This document shows positions 33,887 to 45,344 of a stretch of DNA of 64,000 bases, piece after piece. This DNA is from DATFRX01 sp035630615 (lineage in GTDB: Bacteria > Actinomycetota > Actinomycetes > Propionibacteriales > Nocardioidaceae). The translations under genes were made by a program, and so were the position numbers. Within the stretch, counting starts at the first letter, position 1. Each line of letters opens with the position of its first letter. The DNA is taken from assembly GCA_035630615.1 (NCBI GenBank), contig DASQKI010000012.1, forward strand, positions 56,713-120,712, read 5' to 3'. The notes below the pieces were generated by a model. That model saw nothing but the letters and a program-made list of their open reading frames with translations, was not told where the DNA came from and did no database searches.

Positions 33887-34795
33887 TCACACCGGTCGGT
33901 CGCCGTTTTCGAGATAGTGCGGTCCGGCGTCGTCGGTCTGGCTGAGGAAGCTCAGCAGACGGGTCGTGGCCGCCGTGCCACGTTCGGCGACGCGCTCGAG
34001 ATCACACCAGTGGATCGCCCGGATCTCGGCCGGCTCGAGCCGCATCTGGTCGATGGCCGGGGTCGGCAGGTTGCCGAGCTCGAAGACGAGGCAGCAGGCG
34101 TCGTCCCAGCCGTTCCATGGCGGCAGCCAGTTGATCGCGGTCAGCTCGGTCGGGGTCAGGTCGACGCCCAGCTCCTCGTGGATCTCGCGGGTCAGCCCGA
34201 CCGCCGGCGACTCGCCCGGCTCGACGACGCCGCCGGGTAGGTCCCACTCAGGCTTGTAGGTCAACTCACACAGCAGAAATTCGCCACGCTCATTGCGGAT
34301 GAGACCCTGGGTGATGACGCGCTTGCGGGGGAGCGCCGCGTTGAGCACGTGCACGAAGCCTTCGCGCGACATCGGCTGCGGGTCGTCGACCAGCCGAGCC
34401 AGCAGCACGCTGTCGTCGCGATGACCGTCGCGCAACGCGTGGCCGCGGACGAGTCCTTCGCGGCGCAGTCCGGCGCGGGCGGCGAGCCTCAGCGCGGGGT
34501 GGTTGGTCGGCTCTACGTACGCCTCGATCCGGGTCAGGCCGAGTCGTTCGAAGGCGTGGCCGAGGACGAGTCGCACCGCTCGTACTCCGACACCGCGGCC
34601 GCGATGCAGCGGGCTCACGCTCCATGCCAGCTCGCCGCGGCCCGCGTCGACCGGACGCAGCTCGACCGAGCCGGCGTTTTCGTCGGCGTGCTCGATCGAG
34701 AAGCGCATCGTCGCGGTGTCCTCGACATCCGGTCGGAAGCGGACCGTGACATCGCCGTCGCTCAGCGCGAGAGGCTCAGAGCGCGCCTCGGCCAC
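33887..34795 (-). CDS. GNAT acetyltransferase fused to a Nudix hydrolase
   Basis: 302 aa with two domains. Residues about 15-135 are a GNAT fold of the RimJ/RimL kind, with the acetyl-CoA loop RGRGVG at about 65-70 and FERLGLTRIEAYVEPTNHPALRLAARAGL. Residues about 155-295 are a Nudix fold whose box G-x5-E-x7-REUxEExGU is complete at G189-V211 (GGVVEPGES...REIHEELGV). The first would acetylate an amine, the second hydrolyse a nucleoside-diphosphate-linked substrate. GTG start; 27 bp downstream of glgB on the same strand. Confidence 0.88.
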   Translation of the reverse strand: MAEARSEPLALSDGDVTVRFRPDVEDTATMRFSIEHADENAGSVELRPVDAGRGELAWSVSPLHRGRGVGVRAVRLVLGHAFERLGLTRIEAYVEPTNHPALRLAARAGLRREGLVRGHALRDGHRDDSVLLARLVDDPQPMSREGFVHVLNAALPRKRVITQGLIRNERGEFLLCELTYKPEWDLPGGVVEPGESPAVGLTREIHEELGVDLTPTELTAINWLPPWNGWDDACCLVFELGNLPTPAIDQMRLEPAEIRAIHWCDLERVAERGTAATTRLLSFLSQTDDAGPHYLENGDRPV

Positions 34796-34822
34796 CGCAT
34801 CACCGTCCTTGGTTGTCGATCG

Positions 34823-37015
34823 TCAGCTCGGCGTCAGCCAAAGGGTGCCGAGAGGCGGCACCTGAAGCTCGACCGACGCAGGTTGTCCGCGCCAGGCCTG
34901 GTCGGTCGCGACGACCTCACCGAGGTTGCCGACTCCCGATCCACCATAGACCTCGGCGTCGGAGTTGATCAGTTCACGCCAGGTGCCCGATCGCGGCAGG
35001 CCGACCCGATAGTGCTCGTGCGGCAGCGCGTTGAAGTTGGCGACGCAAACGACGATGTCGTCGTCTGCTGGGCCGAAGCGACAGAAGCTGAGCACGTTGT
35101 TGCCCGCGTCGTTGGCGTCGATCCAGCTGAAGCCGTCGGGATCGTTGTCGAGCGCCCACGTGGCCTTGGCGTCGCGGTAGGTGCGGTTGAGGTCGCCGAC
35201 GAGCGCGCGCAGGCCGGCGTGATCGGCCTTGTCGAGGAGCCACCAGTCGAGCTCTCGCTCGTCCGACCACTCCGCTTCTTGGCCGATCTCGGTGCCCATG
35301 AAGATCAGCTGCTTGCCGGGATGCGCCCACATGTAGGCGAGGTAGGCCCGCAGGTTGGCGAGCTGGCGCCACCGATCGCCGGGCATCTTGCGCAGCAGCG
35401 AGCCCTTGCCGTGGACGACTTCGTCGTGCGACAGCGGCAGGACGAAGTTTTCGGAGTACGCGTACATCATCGCGAACGTCATCTGCTGGTGGTGAAACTG
35501 CCGATGCACGGGGTCGTGGGCGAGATAGCCCAGGGTGTCGTGCATCCAGCCCATGTTCCACTTGAAGCCGAACCCCAGACCGCCGAGTTCCGTGGGCCGC
35601 GTGACGCCGGGCCAGGACGTCGACTCCTCGGCGATCGTGGTCGCACCCGGGACCCGTCGGAAGCAGGTCGCGTTCATCTCTTGCAAGAACGCCACCGCGT
35701 CGAGGTTTTCGCGCCCGCCGTACGCGTTGGGCGTCCACTCGCCGGCGGCCCGTGAGTAGTCGAGATAGATCATCGATGCGACCGCGTCGACCCGCAGCGC
35801 GTCGATGTGAAACTCCTCGAGCCAATAGACCGCGTTGGCGACGAGGAAGTTGCGCACTTCGGACCGACCGTAGTCGAAGATGTAGGTGCCCCAGTCGGGA
35901 TGCTCGCCGCGCTTCGGGTCGGCGTGCTCGTAGAGCGCCGTGCCGTCGAAGCGAGCCAGCGCCCATACGTCCTTGGGGAAGTGCGCCGGAACCCAGTCGA
36001 CGATGACGCCGATCCCCGCCTGGTGCAGCGCGTCGACCAGGGCGCGGAAGTCGTCAGGCTCGCCGAACCGCGCCGTCGGGGCGTAGTAGCTGCTGACCTG
36101 GTAGCCCCACGAGCCGCCGAACGGGTGCTCCATCACCGGCAAGAACTCGACGTGAGTGAAGCCCATCTCGGTGACGTATTCGACGAGCTCCTTGGCGAGA
36201 TCCCGATAGGTCTGGCCGCGCCGCCACGAGCCGAGGTGCATCTCGTAGATGCTCATCGGGCGGGCGTGCCAGCCGCCGTCGGCGCGAGCGGTCATCCAGG
36301 CGTCGTCGCCCCACGTGTAGTCGCTGGCGTAGACCCGGGACGCCGTGTCCGGTGGGATCTGCGTGGCGAAGGCCATCGGATCGGCCTTGAGGCGCCAGTG
36401 CTCGTCGGCGCCGAGCACCTCGTACTTGTACATCGCGCCCTGGCCGACGCCGGGGATGAAGAGCTCCCACACGCCGGTCGAGCCGAGCGACCGCATCGGG
36501 TGCGCGGTGCCGTTCCAGTCGTTGAAGTCGCCGACGACGCGGACGCCGAGAGCGTTCGGCGCCCAGACGGCGAAGGACGTGCCCTCGACCGCCTCGCCAG
36601 CGGCGTCGTAGATCAGCGGGCGAGCCCCGAGGGCGGTCCACAGCTCCTCGTGGCGACCCTCCGCGATCAGATGCAGGTCGAGCTCGCCGAGGGTCGGAAG
36701 GAAGCGGTACGGGTCGTCGACCCGATGCGTGACGCCGTCGCCGTACTCGACGATGACGCGGTAGTCGACGACCTCGTCGGTGTCGACGGTGCCGGTCCAG
36801 ACGCCCTCGTGCTCGTGGGTGAGCTCGACGGTGCCCTCGCCGTGATCGACGCGTACCGATCTGGCGAACGGGCGCAGCGTACGAATGGTCAGGGCCCCAT
36901 GGTGCGCGTGCGGACCGAGGATCTCGTGCGGATTGTGGTGCTGGCCACTGACCAGTCGCTCAATCTCCGCGGGGTCGACAGGAGCGGGCTTTCCCATAGT
37001 TCCCGAGTCTTCCAT
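34823..37015 (-). CDS. glgB: 1,4-alpha-glucan branching enzyme GlgB
   Basis: 730 aa, the usual actinobacterial length. It makes alpha-1,6 branches in glycogen-like glucan. Order: N-terminal beta domain, CBM48 (about 130-225), GH13 barrel with nucleophile Asp in [16 protein letters not shown] and acid Glu in TIAEEST, then a C-terminal beta domain. It works on chains made by GlgE, whose gene lies upstream on the same strand beyond treS and mak. ATG 37015 or in-frame ATG 36997 may be the start; neither has a clear Shine-Dalgarno. Confidence 0.95.
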   Translation of the reverse strand: MEDSGTMGKPAPVDPAEIERLVSGQHHNPHEILGPHAHHGALTIRTLRPFARSVRVDHGEGTVELTHEHEGVWTGTVDTDEVVDYRVIVEYGDGVTHRVDDPYRFLPTLGELDLHLIAEGRHEELWTALGARPLIYDAAGEAVEGTSFAVWAPNALGVRVVGDFNDWNGTAHPMRSLGSTGVWELFIPGVGQGAMYKYEVLGADEHWRLKADPMAFATQIPPDTASRVYASDYTWGDDAWMTARADGGWHARPMSIYEMHLGSWRRGQTYRDLAKELVEYVTEMGFTHVEFLPVMEHPFGGSWGYQVSSYYAPTARFGEPDDFRALVDALHQAGIGVIVDWVPAHFPKDVWALARFDGTALYEHADPKRGEHPDWGTYIFDYGRSEVRNFLVANAVYWLEEFHIDALRVDAVASMIYLDYSRAAGEWTPNAYGGRENLDAVAFLQEMNATCFRRVPGATTIAEESTSWPGVTRPTELGGLGFGFKWNMGWMHDTLGYLAHDPVHRQFHHQQMTFAMMYAYSENFVLPLSHDEVVHGKGSLLRKMPGDRWRQLANLRAYLAYMWAHPGKQLIFMGTEIGQEAEWSDERELDWWLLDKADHAGLRALVGDLNRTYRDAKATWALDNDPDGFSWIDANDAGNNVLSFCRFGPADDDIVVCVANFNALPHEHYRVGLPRSGTWRELINSDAEVYGGSGVGNLGEVVATDQAWRGQPASVELQVPPLGTLWLTPS

Positions 37016-37152
37016 GGGCCGGTGGTCGATGCGCCTCGCAGGCTACGGCAGGTGTCGTGGGAGGGCCAGGCGCAGTCCGACATTCCTCCGATAGTTCGCT
37101 TGTCGACGCCCAGCTCGAGGCGATGCCACGCCGGTCTGGCAGGCTGAGACCG

Positions 37153-37686
37153 ATGACTCAACTGGAGGGGCCGCAGGAGCGTCGTCGGAGGCTTTTGAGC
37201 CTGACCGCCGGAGCGATCGTCGTGGTGTCGTTGCTCCTGGTCACGGGCCTGGCCATGCCGGGATTCATGGACGACTCGGGTCGGGGTTCGCCGCTGCCCG
37301 AGACGCCGACCGGCTCGGTGTCGCCGGGCTCAGAGCAGCCGTGGGCGCAACTGCACCCGAGCCCGCGCAAGCTGACGCCCGATGCCGCACTCGCCCGCCT
37401 GGCCACCGGCTTTGTCGGCCGACTCAACGGCCACCGAGCGGCCGATGCGGTCGAGATGCTCTGCCCGGACAAGCGGCGACTCATCCGTGGCGCCGTCGTG
37501 TGGACCGCGACGCATCGGCCGCACCTGCGCATCACGACGCCCTTCAAGAACGCGGCTCGACCCGGCTATGTCACCGTCAAGTTCGTCGGCGCCATCGGCG
37601 GGCATCAGCGGCGCGGCACCATCGGGGTCAATGCCGATCGCGCCGGGCGTCCCAACTGCGTGTCGGCGTTTTATTCGGTGGGCTAG
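37153..37686 (+). CDS. Single-pass membrane protein with small exported domain
   Basis: 177 aa from ATG 37153. Basic N-terminus (ERRRRLLS), one helix at about 18-38, a Pro/Ser linker and a folded domain from about 78 with two cysteines (MLCPDKRR and the C-terminal PNCVSAF). Size and pattern suit an NTF2-like fold, but that is a guess. It lies on the opposite strand between mak and glgB, with 6 bp to the mak stop, and is not obviously part of glucan metabolism. Confidence 0.65.
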   Translation: MTQLEGPQERRRRLLSLTAGAIVVVSLLLVTGLAMPGFMDDSGRGSPLPETPTGSVSPGSEQPWAQLHPSPRKLTPDAALARLATGFVGRLNGHRAADAVEMLCPDKRRLIRGAVVWTATHRPHLRITTPFKNAARPGYVTVKFVGAIGGHQRRGTIGVNADRAGRPNCVSAFYSVG

Positions 37687-37692
37687 CCGGCT

Positions 37693-39072
37693 TCAGGCGC
37701 CGGCGAGCCGCTCGATCGCCGACAGCGGGATGTTGACCCATGTCGGGCGGTTCCGCTTCTCGTAGACGACCTCGTAAACGGCCTTGTCGATCTCGTACGC
37801 CCGGAGCAGGAGCCCGTTGGCCCGCGGATCGTGTCCGCTCTCGGCGGCGTAACCGTCGAGGAAGGCGTCCCGATTGCGGCGGGCCCATTCGTCGACGCGG
37901 TGATGCTCCTGCGACGACATGTCGTCGGACGGCGGCACCATCGAGTAAGCGGCGTAGTCGAACGATCGGAGCATGGCGGCGATGTCGCGGATCGGTGCGT
38001 CGAGCGCGCGTCGCTCCTCCAGCGGCTTGGTCGGCTCGCCCTCGAAGTCGATGATGACCCAGCCGCCGATGGTGCGCAGCGACTGGCCGAGATGCAGATC
38101 GCCGTGGATCCGCTGGATGGGCACCGTCGTGTCGAGTCGGGCGACGTCGTCGTAGGTCGCACTGAAGGTCGCGGCATACGGAGCGATCTCCGGAGCTAGC
38201 GCGACGGCGTCGTCGAGCCGTCGGTGGAGCCACGCCGCGAGTTGGGTCAGACCGTTGGCGTCCCATTCGTCGGTCTTCAGGGCCCCCGCGAGATCGGCAT
38301 GCAGCCGGGCGACGGTCGCTCCGAGACGGTCGGCCTCGGGTGCGAAATCGCCGCCGACCTCGTGGGCATGGAGATCGGCCTCCATCATGAGGTCGCGGAC
38401 GCTCGCTCGCGCGTACTCCCAGCCGTCGGTGCCGCTGCGCAGGAAGTCTTGCAGCATCGCGATCTCGTAGGGCTCGCGGTCGTCGACCGGGCTCGTGGCG
38501 ATCCAGCCGCGGAGCGGCGCGATGGTGTCCGAGCCGACCCGAGTGAGCGCGGCGTGGATCTCGATGTCGGGATTGCGGCCCGGTGCGATCTTGCGAAACA
38601 CCTTGAGCAGCAGGTCTTCGCCGAGGATGAGCGAGGTGTTGCTCTGCTCGCCGGTGAGCATGACCGACGGCGTGTCCGTGTCGATGTCGACGATGCCGAT
38701 CACATGGTGGGCGATGCCGCCGTCGGTCTGCTCGTCGACGAACCCGCGGACGAAGGCGCCGATCGCCGGTCGGTCGTGCAGAGCGTCATAGGCCAGCAGG
38801 CGGCCGAGATCGGGGTCGTCGTATGCGCCGACATACGCGTGCGCCATGCGCTCCGGCTCGGCCTCGTAGTACGCCATGGGCAGCTGGTAGACCTGCGCCT
38901 CGCCGTCGGTGACCACGGTGATCAGCTCGACCCGTACGCGGGGCTCGTCGGCCGTTGTCGCCAGCCACGGCAGCCGGACGACCTCGCCGATGGACGACAC
39001 GCCGCCCTTGCCCGCGAACCAACGCTGATCGTTCACGTAGTGCAGGAGTTGGGCGTGAAAGTCCGCCGTCAC
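37693..39072 (-). CDS. mak: Maltokinase (Mak/Pep2)
   Basis: 459 aa. It phosphorylates maltose from TreS to maltose-1-phosphate, the GlgE donor. The eukaryotic-kinase-like core shows the catalytic HGDLHLGQ and metal-binding IDFEGEP motifs (about residues 325-350). An N-terminal RWFAGKGG cap is typical of the family. GTG 39072 overlaps the treS stop by 4 bp, so they are translated together; in some actinobacteria treS and mak are one fused gene. Confidence 0.94.
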   Translation of the reverse strand: MTADFHAQLLHYVNDQRWFAGKGGVSSIGEVVRLPWLATTADEPRVRVELITVVTDGEAQVYQLPMAYYEAEPERMAHAYVGAYDDPDLGRLLAYDALHDRPAIGAFVRGFVDEQTDGGIAHHVIGIVDIDTDTPSVMLTGEQSNTSLILGEDLLLKVFRKIAPGRNPDIEIHAALTRVGSDTIAPLRGWIATSPVDDREPYEIAMLQDFLRSGTDGWEYARASVRDLMMEADLHAHEVGGDFAPEADRLGATVARLHADLAGALKTDEWDANGLTQLAAWLHRRLDDAVALAPEIAPYAATFSATYDDVARLDTTVPIQRIHGDLHLGQSLRTIGGWVIIDFEGEPTKPLEERRALDAPIRDIAAMLRSFDYAAYSMVPPSDDMSSQEHHRVDEWARRNRDAFLDGYAAESGHDPRANGLLLRAYEIDKAVYEVVYEKRNRPTWVNIPLSAIERLAGA

Positions 39073-40760
39073 AGGCTAGTCGCCTCCGCATGCTTCGGTA
39101 GCCGGAACCAATAGAAGCCGTACCCGCCGAGCGTCAGAAGATACGGAAGCTCGCCGATTGCCGGGAACTCGACGCCACCGAGGGTCTCGACCGGGCGGAT
39201 GCCCTCGAACGCGCGCAGGTCTAGCTCGACCGGCTGGGCGAACCGGGACAGGTTGTTGACACACAGCATGGCGTCGTCGCCGAACTGGCGCAGGTACGAC
39301 AGGACCGCCGGGTTGGAGCCGCCGATGTCGGTGAACGTGCCGAGGCTGAGCGCCGGATGCTGCTGTCGGATGTGGATCATCCGGCGGGTCCAGTGCAGCA
39401 TCGACGACGTGTTGGCCAGATGGGCTTCGACGTTGACCGACTGGTAGCCGAAGACCGGATCCATGATGACCGGCAGCGTGAGCCGTCCGGGCGTCGCCGA
39501 CGAAAATCCGGCATTGCGGTCGGGTGTCCACTGCATCGGTGTGCGAACTCCGTCGCGGTCGCCGAGCCAGATGTTGTCGCCCATGCCGATCTCGTCGCCG
39601 TAATAGAGCACCGGCGAGCCGGGAAGCGACAGCAGCAGGGCGGTGAACAGCTCCATCTGGTCGACGTCATTGTCGAGCAGCGGAGCGAGCCGCCGACGAA
39701 TGCCGATGTTGGCCTTCATCCGCGGGTCCTTGGCGTATTCGGCCCACATGTAGTCGCGGTCTTCGTCGGTGACCATCTCGAGGGTGAGCTCGTCGTGGTT
39801 GCGCAGGAAGATGCCCCACTGACAGTGCTCCGGGATGTCCGGGGTCTGGCTGAGGATCTCCGAGATCGGATAGCGCGACTCGCGGCGCACCGCCATGAAG
39901 ATGCGCGGCATCACGGGGAAGTGAAAGCTCATGTGGCACTCGTCGCCGCCGACCTTGTAGTCGCCGAAGTAGTCGACGACGTCGGCCGGCCACTGGTTCG
40001 CCTCGGCGAGCAGCACCCGCCCCGGCCAACCGTCGTCGACGAACTGGCGAACCTTGCGCAAGAACGTGTGGGTCTCCGGCAGGTTTTCGCCGTTGGTGCC
40101 CTCGCGCTCGTAGAGGTACGGCACGGCGTCAAGTCGGAAGCCGTCGACTCCCAGGTCGAGCCAGAACGCCAGCCCGTCGAGCATCGCCTGGTGGACGGCC
40201 GGGTTGTCGTAGTTGAGGTCGGGTTGGTGACTGTAGAAGCGATGCCAGAAGTACTGGCCGCGCACCGGATCCCAGGTCCAGTTGGACGCTTCGGTGTCGA
40301 CGAAGATGATCCGCGCGTCGTGGTAGAGGTCATCGGTGTCCGACCAGACGTAGAAGTCGCCGTACGGACCGTCGGGGTCGGTTCGCGACGCCTGGAACCA
40401 CGGGTGCTGGTCGGACGTGTGGTTCATGACGAAGTCGGTGATGACTCGGATGCCCCGGCTGTGGGCCGCGTCGAGGAACGCCTTGAAGTCATCGATGGTG
40501 CCGATGTCCTCGGCGACGTTGTTGTAGTCCGCGACGTCATAGCCGCCGTCGCGCAGGGGAGAGGGAAAGAACGGCGGCAGCCAGAGACAGTCGACGCCGA
40601 GCCAGGCCAGATAGTCCAGCCGCTCGGCGAGCCCCCGAAGGTCGCCGACCCCGTCCCCGCTGGAGTCCTTGAACGAGCGGATGAGTACCTCGTAGAAGAC
40701 CGCACGCTTGAACCAGTACGGGTCGTCGATGTTGCTGATCGGCTGTGCTTGCTCGGTCAT
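39069..40760 (-). CDS. treS: Trehalose synthase TreS
   Basis: 563 aa GH13 enzyme interconverting trehalose and maltose. The N-terminal signature [22 protein letters not shown] is near residues 16-37. The nucleophile Asp is in [16 protein letters not shown], and acid Glu in [11 protein letters not shown]. No fused maltokinase domain is present, as it is encoded by the next gene. It lies 13 bp downstream of glgE on the same strand, so glgE-treS-mak form one operon. Confidence 0.95.
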   Translation of the reverse strand: MTEQAQPISNIDDPYWFKRAVFYEVLIRSFKDSSGDGVGDLRGLAERLDYLAWLGVDCLWLPPFFPSPLRDGGYDVADYNNVAEDIGTIDDFKAFLDAAHSRGIRVITDFVMNHTSDQHPWFQASRTDPDGPYGDFYVWSDTDDLYHDARIIFVDTEASNWTWDPVRGQYFWHRFYSHQPDLNYDNPAVHQAMLDGLAFWLDLGVDGFRLDAVPYLYEREGTNGENLPETHTFLRKVRQFVDDGWPGRVLLAEANQWPADVVDYFGDYKVGGDECHMSFHFPVMPRIFMAVRRESRYPISEILSQTPDIPEHCQWGIFLRNHDELTLEMVTDEDRDYMWAEYAKDPRMKANIGIRRRLAPLLDNDVDQMELFTALLLSLPGSPVLYYGDEIGMGDNIWLGDRDGVRTPMQWTPDRNAGFSSATPGRLTLPVIMDPVFGYQSVNVEAHLANTSSMLHWTRRMIHIRQQHPALSLGTFTDIGGSNPAVLSYLRQFGDDAMLCVNNLSRFAQPVELDLRAFEGIRPVETLGGVEFPAIGELPYLLTLGGYGFYWFRLPKHAEATSL

Positions 40761-40773
40761 GGGGCGGTCTCGG

Positions 40774-42753
40774 TCATCGGGCAGTCTTTCGAACGGTCAG
40801 GATGTGCGCGGGCTCGTGTGCAGGGTCGAGGCGGACATAGTTGTGTTGCCCCCATTGCCAGGTCTCGTCGGTCAAGACGTCGTGGACGCTGGCGACCTCA
40901 TGCCAGTCAAGCCCGAGCGCCGGCATGTTCAGATGCACGGTCGTCTCCTGGGCCGCGTGCGGGTCGAGGTTGATGACGATGATCAGCAGGTCCTCGGCAC
41001 CGTCGGGAGCGACGTGGCGCTTCGACCAGCACATGACCTGGTCGTTGTCACTGCCGTGGACGGTGAGATTGCGGAGCAGCCGCAGGGCCGGATGGTCGCG
41101 ACGCAGCTCGTTGAGTCGGGTGAGGTACGGCGCGAGCGACCAGTCGGCGGCGTCGTCCCAGTCGCGGATCCGTACCTGGTACTTCTCCGAGTCGAGGTAT
41201 TCCTCGCTCCCGGGTCGGGCCGCGACGTGCTCGTACAGCTCGAAGCCTGAGTACATCCCCCAGCTCGGCCCGGCGAGCGCCGCGATCGTAGCTCGGATCT
41301 TGAACGCCGCCGGTCCGCCGTACTGGAGGTACTCGGTGAGGATGTCCGGGGTGTTGACGAAGAGATTTGGCCGGAGCATGTGGCTGGTCTCGTGGGCGAG
41401 CTCTTGGAGATAGGTCTCCAGCTCCCACCGCGTGTTGCGCCAGGTGAAGTAGGTGTAGCTCTGGTGGAAGCCGACCATCGCGAGCGCCCGCATCATCGCC
41501 GGACGGGTAAACGCCTCGGACAGGAACACCACGTCGGGGTCGGTCGTGCGGATCTCGGCGAGCAGCCGCTCCCAAAACATGACCGGCTTGGTGTGCGGGT
41601 TGTCGACGCGGAAGAGCCGGACTCCGTGGGCCATCCAGTGCCGGACGACCCGAAGCACCTCGGCGTAGAGGCCCTCGAAGTCGTTGTCGAAGTTCAGCGG
41701 GTAGATGTCCTGGTACTTCTTCGGCGGGTTCTCGGCGTACGCGATGCTGCCGTCGGCCCGACGGTTGAACCACTCCGGATGCTCGGCCGCCCACGGATGG
41801 TCCGGCGCGCACTGCAGGGCCAGGTCGAGTCCGACCTCGAGACCGACCTCCTCGGCTCGGCGTACGAAAGCGTCGAAGTCGTCGATCGTGCCGAGGTCGG
41901 GATGCACGGCGTCGTGGCCGCCGTCGGCCGACCCGATCGCCCACGGCGAGCCGGGGTCGTGCGGGCCGGCGACCAGAGTGTTGTTGGGGCCCTTGCGGTT
42001 GATCCGGCCGATCGGGTGCACCGGCGGCAGATAGACGACGTCGAACCCCATCTCGGCGATTGCGTCGAGCCGCTTGGCGGCGGTGTGGAGCGTGCCGCCG
42101 TGGACCACGCCGTCCTTGTCTACCCGTGCGCCCTCGGATCGAGGGAAGAACTCGTACCACGCGCCGTACAGTGCCCGCTCCCGGTCGACGAAGAACGGGT
42201 ACTTCGCCGAGCGGCTGAGCAGGTCGCGCAGCGGATTGCGGGCGAAGACGTCGCACACATCGTCGGACGTCGCCGTCGCGAGGCGAGCCGGCACTGGTCG
42301 CGAGGTGTCCCGCAGCGCGGTGACCGCGTCGCGAAGGAGCTGCTTGTCGTCGGCGGTCGCGCGGCGCATCCGCCGACCCGCGCGGGCCAGCAGCAGAGCG
42401 CCCTCGGTGAGCATCAGCTCGACATCGACGTCGGCGGCGATCTTGATCTCGGCGTCGTGTCGCCAGGTGGCGTACGGATCGCTCCACGACTCGATCCGGA
42501 ACGCCCACGATCCCTCGCGGTCGGCCCAGACCGTCGCCGCGTAGCGATCGAGCTCCGCGGTGGGCTTCATTGCGGTTAGCGGCTGGGCGGCGCCGTCGGG
42601 ATCGAACAGCACGACTCCGGCGCCCAGCTGGTCGTGGCCGTCACGAACCACGGTGGCGGACACGGTGAAGGGCTCGCCGACCACGGCCTTCGCAGGGTAG
42701 CGACCAGCCGCGATGACCGGGTCGACGTCCAAGATAGGGATGCGGGCAACCAT
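40774..42753 (-). CDS. glgE: Alpha-1,4-glucan:maltose-1-phosphate maltosyltransferase GlgE
   Basis: 659 aa, the normal GlgE length. It extends alpha-1,4-glucan by two glucose units from maltose-1-phosphate. The GH13 nucleophile is D384 ([12 protein letters not shown]) and the acid/base E413 (VFLSEAF); the 29-residue spacing equals that of S. coelicolor GlgE (D394/E423). An N-terminal domain and helical insert precede the barrel. ATG 42753 has TAGGTT 8 nt upstream on its strand, suggesting a leaderless operon mRNA for glgE-treS-mak. Confidence 0.96.
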   Translation of the reverse strand: MVARIPILDVDPVIAAGRYPAKAVVGEPFTVSATVVRDGHDQLGAGVVLFDPDGAAQPLTAMKPTAELDRYAATVWADREGSWAFRIESWSDPYATWRHDAEIKIAADVDVELMLTEGALLLARAGRRMRRATADDKQLLRDAVTALRDTSRPVPARLATATSDDVCDVFARNPLRDLLSRSAKYPFFVDRERALYGAWYEFFPRSEGARVDKDGVVHGGTLHTAAKRLDAIAEMGFDVVYLPPVHPIGRINRKGPNNTLVAGPHDPGSPWAIGSADGGHDAVHPDLGTIDDFDAFVRRAEEVGLEVGLDLALQCAPDHPWAAEHPEWFNRRADGSIAYAENPPKKYQDIYPLNFDNDFEGLYAEVLRVVRHWMAHGVRLFRVDNPHTKPVMFWERLLAEIRTTDPDVVFLSEAFTRPAMMRALAMVGFHQSYTYFTWRNTRWELETYLQELAHETSHMLRPNLFVNTPDILTEYLQYGGPAAFKIRATIAALAGPSWGMYSGFELYEHVAARPGSEEYLDSEKYQVRIRDWDDAADWSLAPYLTRLNELRRDHPALRLLRNLTVHGSDNDQVMCWSKRHVAPDGAEDLLIIVINLDPHAAQETTVHLNMPALGLDWHEVASVHDVLTDETWQWGQHNYVRLDPAHEPAHILTVRKTAR

Positions 42754-42761
42754 CGCGCCCC

Positions 42762-42767
42762 AACCTA
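42762..42767 (-). promoter_or_regulatory. -10 box of a leaderless glgE operon promoter
   Basis: TAGGTT on the minus strand, 8 nt before the glgE ATG. It is back-to-back with the oxidoreductase -10 at 42804, in a 64-bp intergenic region. Confidence 0.5.
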
Positions 42768-42803
42768 GTAGACGCCCGGCCTGGGGGCGGGGTGGGCTTG
42801 CAC

Positions 42804-42809
42804 TACCCT
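42804..42809 (+). promoter_or_regulatory. -10 box of a leaderless oxidoreductase promoter
   Basis: TACCCT, 8 nt before ATG 42818, with no ribosome site between. Confidence 0.4.
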
Positions 42810-42817
42810 CCAGCCCG

Positions 42818-44434
42818 ATGGTGGCGATGCGTGAGATCGAGGCGGACGTCCTGATCGTCGGCGGCGGCCTGGGCGGGGTCGCTGCGGCATCGGCTGCCGC
42901 GGACGCAGGGCGGGCCGTCGTGTTGACCGAGGAGAGCGACTGGCTGGGTGGTCAGCTCACGACGCAGGCGGTGCCGCCCGACGAACATCCGTGGATCGAG
43001 CAGTTCGGCTGCACCGGTCGGTACCGACGGCTGCGCGACGGGCTGCGGGCGTTCTATCGCCAGTGGTACCCGCTCAGTGAGGCGGCCCGGGCCGACCCGT
43101 ACCTGAACCCAGGTCGCGGGACAGTGAGCCGGCTGTGCGTCGAGCCACGGGCAGCGGTGGCGGTGATCGACGGGCTGCTCGCGGCGCATCGCAGCTCGGG
43201 ACGGCTTCGCGTCCTGCTTGAGCATCGACCGGTGGCGGCGGCGACGGACGGCGACCGGGTCGATGCCGTCACGGTGGCGAGCCGCGAGAGCGACCGGGTC
43301 ACGATCGTGGCGTCCTACGTACTCGACGCGACCGAGACCGGCGAGCTGCTGTCCCTGGTCGGCGCCGAGCACGTCACCGGGGCGGAGTCTCGGACGCAGA
43401 CCGACGAGCCGCACGCCCCGCACGAGGCGCAACCGGCCAATCAGCAAGCCGTGTCCTGGTGTTTCGCCGTCGACCATCTGGCCAGCTCCGACCACACGAT
43501 CGACCGGCCGGCGTCGTACGACCACTGGCGGGAGTACGTTTCGCCGGGCTGGCCCGGCCCGCTGCTGTCATTCACCGCGCCGGTGCCGCGTACGGGCCAG
43601 CCGTTGACCCGGACGTTCGTGCCGAACCCGACCGATCCGACCGCGTCAACGGTGGACCATCGGACGGTCGGCGGTGACTTCGAGCTGTGGGCGTTCCGTC
43701 GGATCGCCGACCGGCGGAGCTTCGTCCCCGGGCATCTCGCCAGCGACGTCACGCTCGTGAACTGGCCGATGATCGACTACGTCGACGGTCCGATCTACGG
43801 CGGGTCAGAGGTCGAGGTGGAGCGGAACCTTCGAGGCGCCCGAGAGCTCAGCCTGAGCTTCTTGTATTGGCTCCAGACCGAGGCTCCTCGGCCAGATGGC
43901 GGCGCCGGCTATCCGGGCCTGCGGCTGCGACCGGAGATCATGGGCACCGACGACGGGCTGGCCAAGCGCCCGTACGTCCGGGAGTCGCGACGAATCGCCG
44001 CGCAGTACACCGTCGTCGAGTCCGACCTCGCCCTCGACCTACGAGCCGACGGGCGGGCCGTGCGGTATTCGGACAGCGTGGGGGTCGGGAGTTACCGAAT
44101 CGACCTCCATCCGTCCACCGGAGGCGACGGGTACGTCGACATCGCGTCCTGCCCGTTCGAGATTCCGCTGCGCGCGTTGGTCCCGATCCGGCTGACGAAC
44201 CTGCTCCCGGCGGCGAAGAACATCGGGACGACGCACATCACCAACGGGTGCTACCGGCTGCATCCCGTGGAGTGGGGCATCGGCGAGGTGGCGGGAACGC
44301 TGGCGGCGCATTGCCTCGACAACGGCGTCACCCCACAGCAGGTGACCGCCGACCCCGACCTGGTCGAGGAGTTCCAGAGCCGCCTGGTCGCCGACGGCGT
44401 CGAGATCTGCTGGCCTGACGTCCGCGGCTACTGA
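42818..44434 (+). CDS. FAD-dependent oxidoreductase (FAD_oxidored-type)
   Basis: 538 aa. The N-terminal FAD loop is VLIVGGGLGGVAAASAAADAGR (about 11-32), followed by SDWLGGQLTTQAVPPDEHP, typical of a family often found with sugar or polysaccharide genes. A late AKNIGTTHITNGCYRLHPVEWGIGEV also fits this family (PF12831-like). The reaction is unknown. It diverges from glgE and converges with the sugar importer (13 bp between stops). ATG 42818 was chosen for the adjoining -10 box; ATG 42827 is possible. Confidence 0.82.
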   Translation: MVAMREIEADVLIVGGGLGGVAAASAAADAGRAVVLTEESDWLGGQLTTQAVPPDEHPWIEQFGCTGRYRRLRDGLRAFYRQWYPLSEAARADPYLNPGRGTVSRLCVEPRAAVAVIDGLLAAHRSSGRLRVLLEHRPVAAATDGDRVDAVTVASRESDRVTIVASYVLDATETGELLSLVGAEHVTGAESRTQTDEPHAPHEAQPANQQAVSWCFAVDHLASSDHTIDRPASYDHWREYVSPGWPGPLLSFTAPVPRTGQPLTRTFVPNPTDPTASTVDHRTVGGDFELWAFRRIADRRSFVPGHLASDVTLVNWPMIDYVDGPIYGGSEVEVERNLRGARELSLSFLYWLQTEAPRPDGGAGYPGLRLRPEIMGTDDGLAKRPYVRESRRIAAQYTVVESDLALDLRADGRAVRYSDSVGVGSYRIDLHPSTGGDGYVDIASCPFEIPLRALVPIRLTNLLPAAKNIGTTHITNGCYRLHPVEWGIGEVAGTLAAHCLDNGVTPQQVTADPDLVEEFQSRLVADGVEICWPDVRGY

Positions 44435-44447
44435 GGACCGGCCCAGC

Positions 44448-45344
44448 TCAGCCCTTGAGGCTGCCTGCGGTCAGACCGGCGATGATCCGCTTCTGAAACG
44501 CGAGCGCCACGATGATCATCGGGATCGTGACGACCACGCAGGCCGCGGTGATGTTGCCGATCGGGCGCTGGAAGTCCACCGCTCCGGTGAACTGCGAGAT
44601 CGCGACCGGGACGGTCTGGGCGACCTCGGGATCGCGTGGGGCGAAGGTGTTGGCCAGCAGGAACTCATTCCAGGCCGACACGAAGATGATGATCGCCGCC
44701 GCGAATACTCCCGGCGCGGCGAGTGGGAGAATGACCCGGAAGAACGCCTTGAAGGGCGTCGCGCCATCGACCTTGGCGGCCTCCTCCAGCTCCTTCGGAA
44801 TCGCGGCGAAGAACGTGGTGAGGATGAAGATCGTCAGTGGCAGGGTGAACGACGTGTACGGGATGTACAGCCCCTCATAGGTGTTGAGCAGACCGAGTTT
44901 CAGCCACAGCTCGTAAAGCGGTGGGACCAGTGCCACCGGTGGAAACAGCGAGACGGCAAGGATGCCGGTCAACAGCAGGATCTTCCCCCTCAGCGGGAGC
45001 CGCGCAATCGCATACCCGGCCAGGGAGCCGATCACCACGCACAGGATGGTGGTCATGCCGGCGACCGCCAGCGAGTTACGCAGGTTGAGATCGAAGTTCT
45101 GCTCGAACACGTTGCCGTAGTTCTTGAACCCGAACGGGCCCTGGAATAGGTCCGGGCTGTTCAGAGCGCTGTCCTCGACCTTGAGGCTGGTCATGATCAG
45201 CCAGAAGAAGGGGGCCAGGCACCACAGGAAGATGACGGCCAGCAGCGCGGTTTTCGCCCAGGCTCGACCTCTTGTCGCCGACTCGACGGCGCCACGGCTG
45301 CGCCGACGTCCGGTCTGCCGTGTCTCGGCAGCCGCGGCGCTCAT
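44448..45344 (-). CDS. Sugar ABC importer permease, MalG/SugB-like
   Basis: 298 aa with six predicted helices. The cytoplasmic EAA loop reads EEAAKVDGATPFKAFFRVILPLAAPG (about 194-219), as in CUT1 carbohydrate permeases, where it docks the ATPase. The N-terminus is extended and basic. ATG 45344 overlaps the stop of the partner permease by 4 bp. No ATPase gene follows; the next gene is on the other strand. Order and families match the trehalose importer LpqY-SugAB of mycobacteria, but other di- or oligosaccharides are possible. Confidence 0.88.
   Translation of the reverse strand: MSAAAAETRQTGRRRSRGAVESATRGRAWAKTALLAVIFLWCLAPFFWLIMTSLKVEDSALNSPDLFQGPFGFKNYGNVFEQNFDLNLRNSLAVAGMTTILCVVIGSLAGYAIARLPLRGKILLLTGILAVSLFPPVALVPPLYELWLKLGLLNTYEGLYIPYTSFTLPLTIFILTTFFAAIPKELEEAAKVDGATPFKAFFRVILPLAAPGVFAAAIIIFVSAWNEFLLANTFAPRDPEVAQTVPVAISQFTGAVDFQRPIGNITAACVVVTIPMIIVALAFQKRIIAGLTAGSLKG

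Noticed and set aside
40774..42753. GlgE considered as a plain alpha-amylase
   Set aside because: Length, D384/E413 spacing, the NPHTKP context and the treS-mak neighbourhood identify GlgE.
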